NCBI GenBank assembly: GCA_004151065.3
Contig: NWUY0300008408.1
Span: 1 to 31,030, forward strand
From: Larix sibirica
Lineage: Eukaryota > Streptophyta > Pinopsida > Pinales > Pinaceae
Reading direction: 5' to 3'
DNA: 31,030 nucleotides
The notes beneath the pieces are model-generated. The model did not search any database and was not told the DNA's origin. It worked only from the letters and a program-made list of their open reading frames with translations. Below, one piece after another: positions 21,650 to 31,030 of this stretch (the first letter of the stretch is position 1; every line of letters begins with the position of its first letter). A program made the position numbers and the translations under genes.

Positions 21650-22470
21650 AGAATGTTGGCATGAACCTTTTCATTGTGCATTAGGGTTGGATGAAGTCTT
21701 GTAGGTGGTAAGGTTTGATGAAAAAGTAGTAGTATTGCTGGAACTATTCTTCACAAACTTAGATCTATGCTTGTGTTCCATAGTTATGGTGAGTTTAAAT
21801 GCTTTCTCTAAAGAGCCTATGTCAAACATGGCTATTCTTTCCCCAATTCTATGAATTAAACAAGAGAGAAATTTGATCTTGAGTACCTCTTCTTGATATG
21901 AAACTCCCAACATGCCTTGAAGCTTATTGGACAACTCAATGTAATGTTGGATGCATTGACTTGGAAGTTACTTGAGTTGACACAATTGTGCCAACTTCAA
22001 AGAGATTATATTGATACCCAAGAGGGTAGAACCTTATCTTCACAAAAAATGTTGATCCAATCCATCAAGTGATCTATCTTTCTTAGATGGCCAACAAAAA
22101 TTAGTGTTCTACCTCCCATCTATGGAAGTTTCTTCCATATAGCGTCAGCAATGTAAATATTATCTATATAAGTGATCTTAGTTGAGTCTTGAAATATGCC
22201 TCTAGAGTATTTAACCAAGCATAAATATTCTCACGATCACAACTACCATCAAACTCAAGGTTCTAGACCTTGGCATATAGAGGAAATATTTTTTTGGTAT
22301 TGGGTTTTCCCAAGGTCTATTTTGTAGGAGAATATATTTGAAGGATCTCTTCATCTCTTCCAACATCCTAGCCTTGATCTCGCCTTAACAAACAATGATT
22401 TGTTCCAGGGCACTAGTATTTGTCAAGTCACACAATCATTCAACATATCTTAGACCTGGCAGGGCCATTT
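21650..22470 (-). pseudogene. Gag (element 3)
   Basis: Readable blocks on the minus strand are LEFDGSCDRENIYAWLNTLE followed by AYFKTQ (near 22170-22270) and, at 21671-21934, MSNKLQGMLGVSYQEEVLKI then FLSCLIHRIGE and GSLEKAFKLTITMEHK. The last matches the gag tail of chromoviruses, which runs into a Ser/Thr-rich stretch before the zinc knuckle. No zinc knuckle is visible. A possible start is the ATG near 22467, about 520 bases below the primer-binding site. Stops and frameshifts are frequent. Confidence 0.7.
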
Positions 22471-22983
22471 TTTATTAAATGTAAGATGAACCAATAATAT
22501 GAGGATACAAATTATAAATTTGAATTAATGGTGTTGAGTTTTGGGAAGAATTAAAGAGATGGAAGATTTGGCAATTTCAAGTAAAAATTTGAAAACTATG
22601 ATTTTTTGTCCTTATAAGTAGTTTTGGGCCTAAAAAAATGTTAAACTATGTTCGTTATGCCTTCAATATTTTAGATCTCACTTCAACATATTTGTGCACT
22701 TTACGGTTCATGATTCTCAGCTATGGAGGAGATATGGTCCCAACAAGTTAGGGTTCCCTTAACCCGTATACCAAACAAGAGAGGGTATCAATGGCTCCAA
22801 ATCCGTGACTCCAAAAAAGTGATATTGTGTTATAATAAGATAGATATAGTAGAGGGAAAGAGGTATAAATCCCATGGAGACTAGGTCTTAAACATGGATC
22901 ATACAAAACCTAATTGCACGAGATCTAGTAAGGGTAAGAGATCAAAACCCTCGAGGTGACTAGGTCTAAAAGGCCAAAATCAT

Positions 22984-23002
22984 GCATCTCTAATACCAAT
23001 TG
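22984..23002 (-). other. Primer-binding site of element 3 (initiator Met tRNA type)
   Basis: The minus strand reads TTGGTATTAGAGATGC. It matches the common plant TGGTATCAGAGC primer-binding site for initiator methionine tRNA with one C-to-T change. It lies directly next to a TGATATGATCAC border at 23003. Confidence 0.75.
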
Positions 23003-23143
23003 ATATGATCACACAAAAACAATTTGAATAATTAAACACGAGAATACAAGATATTAAGTATGAAAGCATGAGAAAAGAGGGGAATTGAGATTTTTCATAA
23101 CGTACAAATGTTGTAGACTTGTATATATATATATATATATATA
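23003..23143 (-). repeat. Proximal part of the 5' LTR of element 3
   Basis: The segment starts TGATATGATCACAC at 23003 beside the primer-binding site, as expected for the LTR border. It runs to a (TA)n tract at 23122-23143, where the large LINE begins. The rest of the LTR probably continues after the LINE from about 29191. No second LTR copy is available to confirm this. Confidence 0.5.
23122..23143. repeat. (TA)n tract at the 5' border of the LINE
   Basis: A run of 22 alternating bases is followed at once by ACTGGGGAAATC. A second (TA)n tract lies at 29176-29190 on the far side of the LINE. Confidence 0.85.
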
Positions 23144-23338
23144 CTGGGGAAATCTCTTGTGATGGAGCTCTGCTTTTCGGGTCGTGTCCAAGGTCAGTCC
23201 ACGGCATTTTATTTTTTCTAGTAAGCATGGATTTGGTTCGGACCTTACCCTTTCCCTTCTCTCGCAACAACTAACTCTGGTCTGACCCTATAGTTTGCAC
23301 ACAACCTCGACCCTTCCTCCAATTTTTGCATTGGATAG

Positions 23339-24954
23339 ATGGGTGGGTATGTGACACAAGCCACCATGTATGATTCAGGCGAAGAATCCATCTTCTGCAC
23401 GGAAGACGAAATACGCAATCATTCCGTTAACATTAATTCCTTGCCATCGTTAAATCATAATTCAGTCAGCACCAATAGAACAATGGAGTCAACCGCCATA
23501 GTTTCGCTTGATCCAGCCCTACCCAGTGCAAACAATAATGAGATCCGAAGTAATTTTGATCACCACCCACGTGCTGATAAGAAAAGCATCAGACCGAAGA
23601 AAAAATTCCCCGAACTAGTGGTTGGCAAGGGTATCCAGATTTCAGAAATTCTAGATTACCTGAAGCATGCGTTGGTAGGCCGTTTCTGCGGTAAAATCGC
23701 AGGAAAATAAGCTCTTTCATCCTGGATGGATCGTCATTGGCTCCCTGCAATTAGATATTCTCTAGAATTCCACATCCTTCCCGCAGTTGGTTTCTATTCA
23801 AGGTACGGGCTAAAGAAGAGGTTGCAACCTTACTGAATCAACGATGGAATAGGGGACCCTCCTATTTAATCTTAAAAGAGTGGACAGTAAACTTCAACGC
23901 CAAAAGGGAAGCCCACAACCTTCAGCAGATATGGGTCATCCTCCCAGGACTCCCTATGGTTTTATGGAAGGAATCATTCCTAGTAGAAATTGGCAAGTTC
24001 GTTGCTCTGAAGAAGGATTGGAGCTCAAAACAGGATAGGAGATGCGCTCGCATTCTGGTCGAGATGGATTTAAGGAATGGACTATTTGAGGAAATTCGTT
24101 GGGATATGTGGGGTAGCATATGGATACAGAGATTAGACTACTGGAAATTTCCATTTTGCTGTTTCAACTGTAGACAGGTCGGCCATCTTCAGAAGGAGTG
24201 TCCTCGGCAGTGCGAATGGCAGCAAGGAGGCTCTCATAAACCTTCCTTTAAAAAGGTGTGGATGCAAAAGATCAAGAAACTGAATGTTGATTCCTCAGCT
24301 GTAGGTTAAGAAACGTTAATCACCACCAACTTCCCTGAAAAGGTGACAGATACAATTCCACCATCACCTATAGATGTTCTGGACGTCGCATGTGAAAACG
24401 TGGCTACAGAAATGACAACTTCAGAATTTGGAACTTTGGTCAATACAGACAACAAAGAAGGTAACACAAGCTCCGGAAACGATAGGATTATTAAAGGTAA
24501 CTCAGTTTTAAACCCTTATGACCCTTATTTTTCTACTTTAAAGTCAATTTCCCCCCTCCCTTTGGTCGTGAACCCCGTTTCCGAAACTCCTCCTCCCCCT
24601 TCCCCTGCCGTTAACAACAAAACCATTTTTTTTCGAACCCCACCCCCCCTCTCAGAAGGGAGTACAGTCTACACTCCAAAACATTTAGTGAACCAACTAT
24701 TGTCTCCTCTGGAGGGCTCGCTTGTGACCTTCCCCTCAAATCCAAAGCCGGACGAAAAAAACTCCTGTCTAATGCCCAAATTCAGGCGGAAAAGGACATT
24801 AAGGATGGAAAACAAAGTACCATTAGGAGGGCGCTTAGAGTTGACAAAGCCCTCTCCAAAGGTGCTTAATGTTGGTTTATTCCTTCAATATAAGGGGTCT
24901 AGGGGGGGGAAAACAACTTTCCCTCAAAATATTAGTTGTGAACTTAAAATGTAA
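23339..24954 (+). pseudogene. LINE ORF1 (DUF4283-like, zinc knuckle)
   Basis: The frame opens at 23339 (MGGYVTQATMYDSGEE), about 195 bases into the element. A polar N-terminus leads to GKGIQISEILDYLKHALVGR at 23626-23687. A TAA at 23708 interrupts the DUF4283-like domain, which continues with WMDRHWLPAIRY; a one-base shift near 23785 moves the frame to LLNQRWNRGPSYLILKEWTV and WVILPGLPMVLWKES. A zinc knuckle CFNCRQVGHLQKEC follows at about 24160-24200, then a basic stretch. A TAA at 24307 interrupts the same frame, which continues as a Pro/Ser/Thr-rich tail to 24954 and overlaps ORF2. Proteins of this family bind LINE RNA. Two stops and one frameshift make it non-functional. Confidence 0.85.
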
Positions 24955-27900
24955 GGTTCTGTTACTTCAAGAAATAATGATGGAAGGCCACAAGGAAATG
25001 GAAGTGATAAAAAGTCTCTTTAAGGATTGGAATATGGAAGCAATAGATGCAGAGGGTCACTCAGGGGGTTTAATCACAGCCCGAAGCCTTGAGATAAAAC
25101 TCTTCTCCACAACCTCATTCAATTTGACTATCAAAACGGATTTGGAGATTCCATATTTAAACCTGAATATATCCTTTCTCAACGTATATGGACCTTTCTA
25201 CGGGGGGGAAGTGTTTTGGGAAACCTTACACACCTATGGTGCTATGGATTATTCCAATCTCATTTTAGCTGGTGATCTCAATCTATCCCTAGGTTTTGGG
25301 GAAATTTGGGGAACACTTTCCCGTCCCGATTCGTTAGCCCCGTACTTCAGAAATCTGTTTGAGGAGAAGAACTTGGTGGACGTTCAACCGTCAAAACTGG
25401 TACCTACCTAGAGGAATAATAGAGGAGGTGACCAGGAAATTCCCAAAAGGTTGGATAGGTTCCTAATTGTAGACAATCTGATCCATCTCCGTCTAATTTT
25501 TCGTTATGCGGTGGAAGTTGGGGGGGTCTCTGACCACATACCGATTTCTCTTTCCATTTCTATCCCAGAGAAGAAACCACCAGCTCCATTCAAATTCAAT
25601 CCTTCATGGGTGGAAAATGAGGACTACTATAATCTAGTTAGAAAGAACTGGAGGATGCTATCCCACTCTTCGAACATTTCTCACATGCAGCAATTTGCAA
25701 ATAATCTATCACAGATTAAACATATCTCTAAAGAATGGGGAAGAAAACAGGAAGCAAATGATCAGAAAGAGCTCAAGGAGATTGAATTCAACTTGAAGGA
25801 GCTTTACAATACAAATCTGAATGGAACTTTTACCAATGAGCAGTTACTATCTCTGAAAACCTTGGAAGGAAAAAGAGCCACCCTACTAGCCAAAGAAGAA
25901 CATTTATGGTGTTTAAAGAGAAAAGCACCGTGGATTAAGGAGGGTGATAAGAATACCAAGTTTTTTCACCGATTCGCCACTCACAGAAGGAATATCAACA
26001 CAATCATAGAAATTAAAGATGATCAAGGGAACATGGCCTTCTCTTTTCAAGAGAAGGCTCAAGTAGTTGAGGAACATTTCAAGTCAATATTTACAACTCC
26101 CCCAAACTTCCTTATAGCAAAGATCCTGGAGGTAATAAATATTTTTCCCAGGCTCATTTCTGAGGAAATGGAAGATGATATTTCTAAGGAAGTAACAGAA
26201 GAGGAACTGAGTGCAGTTCTCTAGTCCTTTCAAAAGGGGAAGAGTCCCGGTCCAGATGGTTTTGCTGTAGAATTATTCACAGGATTCTATGATTTGATGA
26301 AAGAGGATCTTCTTAAAGTTGTTAAAGAATCTCAGAGTTTTGGAAAAGTATTGGGGACTTTTAAATCAACATTCATCACTCTTATCCCTAAAAAATAGAA
26401 AGGGGAATCCTTTGAGGATTTCAGACCAATATCTTGCTGCAATTTAATCTACGAAGTAATTTCCAAGATAATCGCCCAACGATTGAAACCTATCCTCAGT
26501 AAGGTGATCACAGACGAGCAATTTGGTTTCCTTTTCAACAAACAAATACATGATGTTGTATCACTCGCTAAGGAAACCATTCACACCATTAAGAAGGAAA
26601 AAATACCAGCTTTCGCCTTAAAGCTTGACCTCTCTAAGGCACATGACAGAGTTAATTGGACATTCCTCCAGTTATTAATGATCCATATAGGAATGCCTTT
26701 AGTAGCGGTGGACTGGATAATGGGGTGCATACACTCAGCTTCCTATGATGTATTGATCAATGGTTCTCCCTCCCATTTATTCCATCCAACTCAAGGAACC
26801 TGACAAGGTTGTCCTTAGTCTCCCTTCCTTTTCCTTCTAATAGCCGATTCTCTGAGCCATCTGATTCACAAAGAAAGAGAAGATGGATCGATAAAAGAAA
26901 TCAGGATCTCCAACTCAGTAACTTTAACTCACACTCTGTTTGTGGATGATGTCTTGCTCTTGGGGGAAGGGGCTCATGGGAATTTTCTAGCTTTCTCCAA
27001 GATTATGGACTTATACAAAAGTGCCACAGGAATGGTAATCAACACAGAAAAGTCCAGATTGGCTTTCAACAATCTCTCTAAGGAAACAACATTATCTCTA
27101 GAAAGGTCTTCCTCATTCCCTATTTCCCCTATCATAGATGGTCTTAAGTATCTAGGTTTATCATTAAAACCTAATTCTTATTCCTTTCAGGACTGGCTTT
27201 GGTTATACAAGAAAATTGAAGGACGAATCTCACTCTGGGCCAACCGTTTCCTTTATAGAGGAGGTAGATTAATCTTGTTGAAAGCAGTTCTCCAAAGAAT
27301 TCCAGTTTACTGGGCATCAATTTCCTACATTCCAAAAGGCATCCTAGTTAAAATAAGGAAGAAATGTTTCTCATTTCTATGGACGACAAGCAAGCAAAGA
27401 GAAGGAATTCCTCTAGTCAAATGGACGACCCTCTCTATGCCAAAAGCCTTGGGAGGTTGGGGGATAAAAAATCCCGACCTTTTTTGTAAATCATTAGAAG
27501 CAAAAATCTTTGGAGATTAGCAAAATCCCCCAATTCATTATGGGGTAGAACAATGATCTCTAAATGTTGTCATCCTCACTCAATAATTGAATGGTTTAGG
27601 AAACCTTCAAAAAGTTTTAAAAATTGTTCTATACGATGGAAAGCTCTGGTCCCGGCATTTCCATTAATTGGGAATTGGGTGGCATGGAGAATCGGGGATG
27701 GATGCAGTGTGAGGGTTGGCGAAGACCCTTGGTCTGGTGCAGGTGATGACTACAAGCTCCCTCCTGAACTAATTGCAGATCTGAATTCCAAAAACATTCA
27801 CACTTTGGCTGATGCCCATGATGAGCAGGATGAAGCTAGGATTAGAGGAAGATGGAAATTGACCTTGCAACTAGGCTTAACAGGAGATAAAGAAGAAGGT

Positions 27901-29003
27901 TGGGATCGCTACATAACAATTATAAACATATCCTACATCTTCCCCAGAGAGGGAGAACCAGATAAACTAATTTGGACTAAAAAAAAAGATAGGTTTTTCT
28001 CTGCAAAAATTGGCTATAAAACCGCAATTAGATACCTATCAACAGGTGAACCCCGTCTGTGGTGGGAAAAAATATGGAAAACCTCGACCCCTTTAAAAAA
28101 TATCATCACTCTCTGGCTAGCTCTGAATAACAAAATCCTCACCTAGGATAACCTTCAAAAAAGAGGCTTTCAAGGTCCCGAAATCTATGTTCTCTATAAT
28201 TATGGTGAAGAACCGATCCCTCACATTTTCTGCCATGTACCTATGCAGGGCATGTATGGAGAAAAGCATCTGGAAGCCTGAACTGTTCATTGCCTTTGCA
28301 AACAGAATCATTGGTACGAAATGTGATCGACTGGTGGAATGATCGTAGGGTATGTTTGTATAAAGCTTATCCCGCACTCTTTCTTTACACCATTTGGGAA
28401 GTTCGAAATAAGATGATTTTCCACAATGAATACATTCCTCCAGATGTTACAGCTTTGATTCTATTGCAGAAAACCAACGAACACAAATCCATGCCAACAG
28501 AGAAAGCTCAAAGAATTATCTCTCCCCCAATCATAAACAAGGATCATCCGTGGGATTTCTTCGATGGTGCTAGTCAAGGAATCCCTCCCCTAGGTGGTGC
28601 TGGAGGAATTATTCATCTTTCAGACAACAGTAAATCGCATATCAAGTACGCTCCAGGGCACGCCTCAAACAACAAAGCGGAACTTGCAGCACTGTGGGAA
28701 GTCTTAAGGATTGCATTAGAAAAACATGTGAAACATCTGCAACTCTTCGTAGACTCCAAGATGGTCATTGATTGGGCTAATGGAAAGATTCAAATCAATG
28801 TTCCACATAAATAACATCTTTTTCTTTCTATCAAATAACTGATAACAAACTTTGAGCAAGTCGATTTCACACATATATACAGAGAACTTAACTCTGAAAG
28901 TAATAAGTTGTCAAAGCTTGCTCTAGCTCTACCACCTGGCCTTATAGAGGTGGAAGGTCTAACTAATGATCAAGTGGAGGTCCATTATGTACATAGGGTT
29001 TAG
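24869..29003 (+). pseudogene. LINE ORF2: endonuclease, RT, zinc region, RNase H
   Basis: It starts at 24869 (MLVYSFNIRGLGGGK). Endonuclease motifs are LLQEIMMEG, GGLITA, NVYGPF, AGDLNLS, RLDRFLI and SDHIPIS (24869-25560). RT motifs are KGKSPGPDGFAVE, FRPISCCNLIYEVISKIIA, DEQFGF, LKLDLSKAHDRVNW, QGCP (with flanking stops) and TLFVDDVLLLG near 26940; the FVDD box is intact. The zinc region near 28080-28250 follows PLKNIITLWLALNNKIL; the Cys pair reads YVLY, and HIFCH remains. A C-terminal RNase H begins at about 28550. Stops occur at 25409, 26222, 26396, 26802, 26817, 28144, 28812 and 28839, with frameshifts near 26818-26940, 27505 and 28250. The enzyme normally nicks target DNA and primes reverse transcription there. 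Confidence 0.93.
28546..28935 (+). pseudogene. RNase H domain at the C-terminus of LINE ORF2
   Basis: The motifs are WDFFDGASQG (first Asp), GGAGGII, ASNNKAELAALWEVL (Glu), LQLFVDSKMVIDWANGK (second Asp), then, after stops at 28812 and 28839, FTHIYRELNSESNKLSKLAL. The last motif should contain Asp (AD.LSK type); here Asn is read. The archaeal-like RNase H tail is established for many plant L1 elements, so the presence of this domain is expected. It belongs to the same broad aRNH group as the extra domains in elements 1 and 2. Confidence 0.88.
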
Positions 29004-29190
29004 TGTAAGAACAAAATAAGCAAGGATCTTTTTGAGGATATTTTTGTAGCCTAAATGGCAATAAGAACTAATGAATGTAAGATGGTATATGTAATACTTT
29101 TGACTTATAATGAAGTCCCTAGAGGATAGTTTATGATCACTCTTTATTTAGAGTGATATATATTTTCCATTTGGAATATATATATATATA
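29004..29190 (+). other. 3' untranslated region of the LINE with stem-loops
   Basis: After the last stop at 29001-29003 there are about 175 bases without coding sequence. ATCACTC (29136-29142) and GAGTGAT (29151-29157) form a perfect 7-bp stem with an 8-base loop. It is followed by ATATATTTTCC/GGAATATATAT around ATTT, a second inverted repeat that ends in the (TA)n tract. Plant LINE 3' ends can carry a structure recognised by the RT; such a role here is inference. Confidence 0.5.
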
Positions 29191-29559
29191 AGTTTGACCA
29201 TGTATTCAATAAAATGTGATAAATGGAAACTTCTATAGGAAGGGAGTGTACAAAAAAGGAAGCTGGGAAATTTATAGGAAAGCATGTAGAGATATGTGTA
29301 ATACATAAGAATACACAATAAAATACATTAGTCCACGTGACTATGCCTCATTACTGCAACAAATTCACAACTAGGAGACGTGGACCTATAACATTTGGAT
29401 GGGGCATCCTAGACTTGGGGTGAGATGGATTGCTACAAACTCTATGGGAGACTTTAGCGAGTTTGCAAACACATCAACTTGGAAAGTATACTATAACTGG
29501 CATGTGTCATACATATTCAATGCATGCTCTTGTTCTTGGAGGACACAATAATCAAAGTT
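29191..29559. other. Possible distal part of the element 3 LTR
   Basis: There is no gene here. AATAAA words occur at about 29209 and 29318. GTCCACGT (29331-29338) and ACGTGGAC (29378-29385) form an inverted pair with ACGT cores. If the LINE inserted into the (TA)n tract of the element 3 LTR, this is the interrupted remainder. This rests on the flanking (TA)n tracts only. Confidence 0.35.
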
Positions 29560-30900
29560 TAAATCAAGAAGTTCCAAGTTGTGGAGTCCAAGGAAAACCT
29601 CTTTGCAAATTTGGTATAGGAATCTACATCTCAAATTTCAGGGTATAAATTGGGATTGAGGTAAGAATGTTTGAACCTGAGTCTTTGGCAAAAGCCATCA
29701 CTATATCTAGAAGATTGTATCTTGAAGAGAAGAGAGTCATGTTCAAGTTATTAAGAGAAAGATAGTTGGTTTAGCAAAAACGGTTATGCATATGATAGGA
29801 ACACTATGGAAGAGTGGAATTTCAAAATGACACAAATCAAGCCCCCTAGTTGTCTGCTTAATAAAAACCAAAATGCTTCAACCTCAAACCTAGTTGTAAA
29901 TGGTCGCAACCCTAGTTTAAGGTATATCTCCTCAAACCTAAAAAACAATTATGATAGAAGATTTATGTCAATATTACCATAAATTTGGCCTTGAGGAGGA
30001 TATTATTCCTAAACAACTAGATAGTGACCCAAATGCAAAAGAACAAATCCTCCCACCACTAGAATGGGGGAATCATTGTTCTTCCTTGCCAGAATGGTTG
30101 ATTCAATTTCCAAGATGGCTATCTTAGCATCACGTTGCAAAACAAATACAATTCCAAACAACATTCATTTGTTATTTGCATATGTATGGTTTCACTTTGG
30201 AATCCCTACATCCATAGTCAAGACTTCAAGTTCCTTCACATATTATGGAAATTTCTTTTCAAATATGATGGATACCACATTCTACATGTTTACCACAATT
30301 CATCCTTAGAGAGATGAACAAATAAAAGTAGTGAACCAAATGATTATAATTTTTTTACACATGTACAATCATCATCACCATTTCTTATGGGGTGATTCAC
30401 TTCGATACATTTATCACAATTGCAATAGAGTTTGGCATGGTTCCCCTAGTCACACCTTGTTTGAGGCTTTTTTGGAATTCCAATGAGCATTGCTAATCTA
30501 TCTAGCTCACCATGCCCTTGTAATTGGAGGATAATCTACTTCCATTATAAATTATGTAGAAATAAACCAACAAGGTAGTCAAATCCTATGATATATTTAT
30601 TCTATTTAGTGTTAAGTTCATGACATCCTTGCACAAACTATTGCCAAGTCCAATATTAGACATAATAAAGACTATGTTCCTTAGAACTGTTAGATGGGTG
30701 ACAAAGTCTAACTTCATTTCTAAAGCGATAGTTTCAAAGGGCCTCTTTGCAAGCCCATCCCTTTTTGATATGGGCCCTACATCATCCTTGAGCAAGTTGG
30801 CACTAATGAAATTGGGNCATCTTAGAATAACAACATAACTTCATGCTATGCGCGAGAGGCACTTGGGCTCATTTTTCATCCCAGCCACAGCTGCCTTCCT
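29560..30900 (+). mobile_element. Ty3/gypsy element 4 remnants (gag scrap and integrase)
   Basis: Near 29640-29760 the plus strand reads IEVRMFEPESLAKAITISRR then LYLEEK, the gag segment found in chromovirus-type elements. After about 300 bases without a motif, 30064-30309 reads as an integrase core: VDSISKMAILASRCKT (family VDRFSKMAHF...), WFHFGIPTSIV and FFSNMMDTTFYMFTTIHP, followed by RDEQIKVVN (family QTDGQTEVVN). The SDRD-type Asp region reads KTSSSF. Near 30405-30480 YIYHNCNRVWHGSPSHTLFE matches the later integrase tail. RT and RNase H are absent between gag and integrase, so a deletion is likely. The orientation is opposite to elements 1-3. Confidence 0.65.
30064..30480 (+). pseudogene. 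Integrase fragment (element 4)
   Basis: An open frame at 30064-30309 and its continuation to about 30480 preserve the order of integrase motifs but lack the catalytic Asp of the SDRD motif. A stop at 30307 and a frameshift near 30380 interrupt it. Beyond 30480 only weak similarity remains. The segment contains no zinc-binding N-terminus. Confidence 0.65.
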
Positions 30901-31030
30901 ACTCTGCTTGGATGACAACATGCCAAATCCAATATGATGGTGAGATCCTCTTGGGGTTTTGTGAATACCAATAAATTACTGCTTATATTCAAATTATTGG
31001 ATAGGTATCAAATTGCGTGGCTGCATTTTT

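Larger units (their letters stand above)
18180..23002 (-). mobile_element. Ty3/gypsy element 3, chromovirus-like (decayed)
   Basis: On the minus strand from 23002: an initiator-Met-type primer-binding site, gag, a gap holding a LINE fragment, RT, RNase H and integrase. The RNase H and integrase readings match the chromovirus-type Ty3 pattern, with no second RNase H, and so differ from elements 1 and 2. The copy is much more eroded, with stops every few dozen codons. No 3' LTR was found. Confidence 0.8.
23144..29180 (+). mobile_element. L1-type LINE, near full length, inactivated
   Basis: The plus strand holds ORF1, overlapping ORF2, and a 3' region of about 175 bases. The domain order is DUF4283-like and zinc knuckle in ORF1, then endonuclease, RT, zinc-binding region and RNase H in ORF2. 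This is the layout of plant L1 elements. The length of about 6 kb suggests it was inserted complete. Borders are inferred from two (TA)n tracts that may represent the target duplication. No clear poly(A) tail is visible at the 3' end. The reading frames are far better preserved than in the LTR elements, so this is the youngest element in the window. Confidence 0.88.

Noticed and set aside
24343-24954. A separate gene between ORF1 and ORF2 of the LINE
   Set aside because: It is in the same frame as the zinc-knuckle part of ORF1 and is separated from it only by one TAA, so it is the ORF1 tail.

Overview
The window looks like plant nuclear DNA from a large, repeat-rich genome. The coding signal is almost entirely retrotransposon: Ty3/gypsy (Metaviridae-type) LTR elements with plant-style domains, and an L1-type LINE that carries an RNase H tail seen in plant L1s. 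The depth of nesting and decay would fit a gymnosperm or another giant plant genome, but the sequence does not prove this. I see no intact host gene, no rRNA or tRNA, and no CRISPR array. Every element is broken by stops, frameshifts or lost catalytic residues. One N occurs near 30817.

Layout. 1-1340: AT-rich spacer with a (TA)n tract and two short unassigned ORFs. 1350-7512, minus strand: Ty3 element 1, ordered gag, protease, additional RNase H (aRNH), reverse transcriptase, degenerate RNase H, integrase. It has a candidate primer-binding site at 7493-7511 and a candidate 5' LTR at 7512 to about 8477. 8560-11670, minus strand: a decayed gene of about 1000 codons with no recognisable enzyme domain and a long charged, coiled-coil C-terminal half. 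12470-13080: a CpG-rich island holding a 31-bp-period array of the palindrome CCGAAATTTCGG. 13222-15350, minus strand: Ty3 element 2 (gag, protease, aRNH), cut off inside its aRNH. 15351-18150: no gene.

18180-23002, minus strand: chromovirus-like Ty3 element 3 (gag, RT, RNase H, integrase) with an initiator-Met-type primer-binding site. A minus-strand LINE 3' fragment lies where its protease should be. 23144 to about 29180, plus strand: a near full-length L1-type LINE, with ORF1 (DUF4283-like domain plus zinc knuckle) and ORF2 (endonuclease, RT, zinc region, RNase H). It appears to sit inside the (TA)n tract of element 3's 5' LTR. 29560-30900, plus strand: remnants of another chromovirus-like element, a gag scrap and an integrase.

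The most interesting points are three. Two different Ty3 copies share an aRNH placed before the RT, while element 1's ordinary RNase H has lost its catalytic positions. The 31-bp phased palindrome array has no explained function. The long coiled-coil gene has no assigned function. These assignments come from reading translated motifs by eye; no database search was run.
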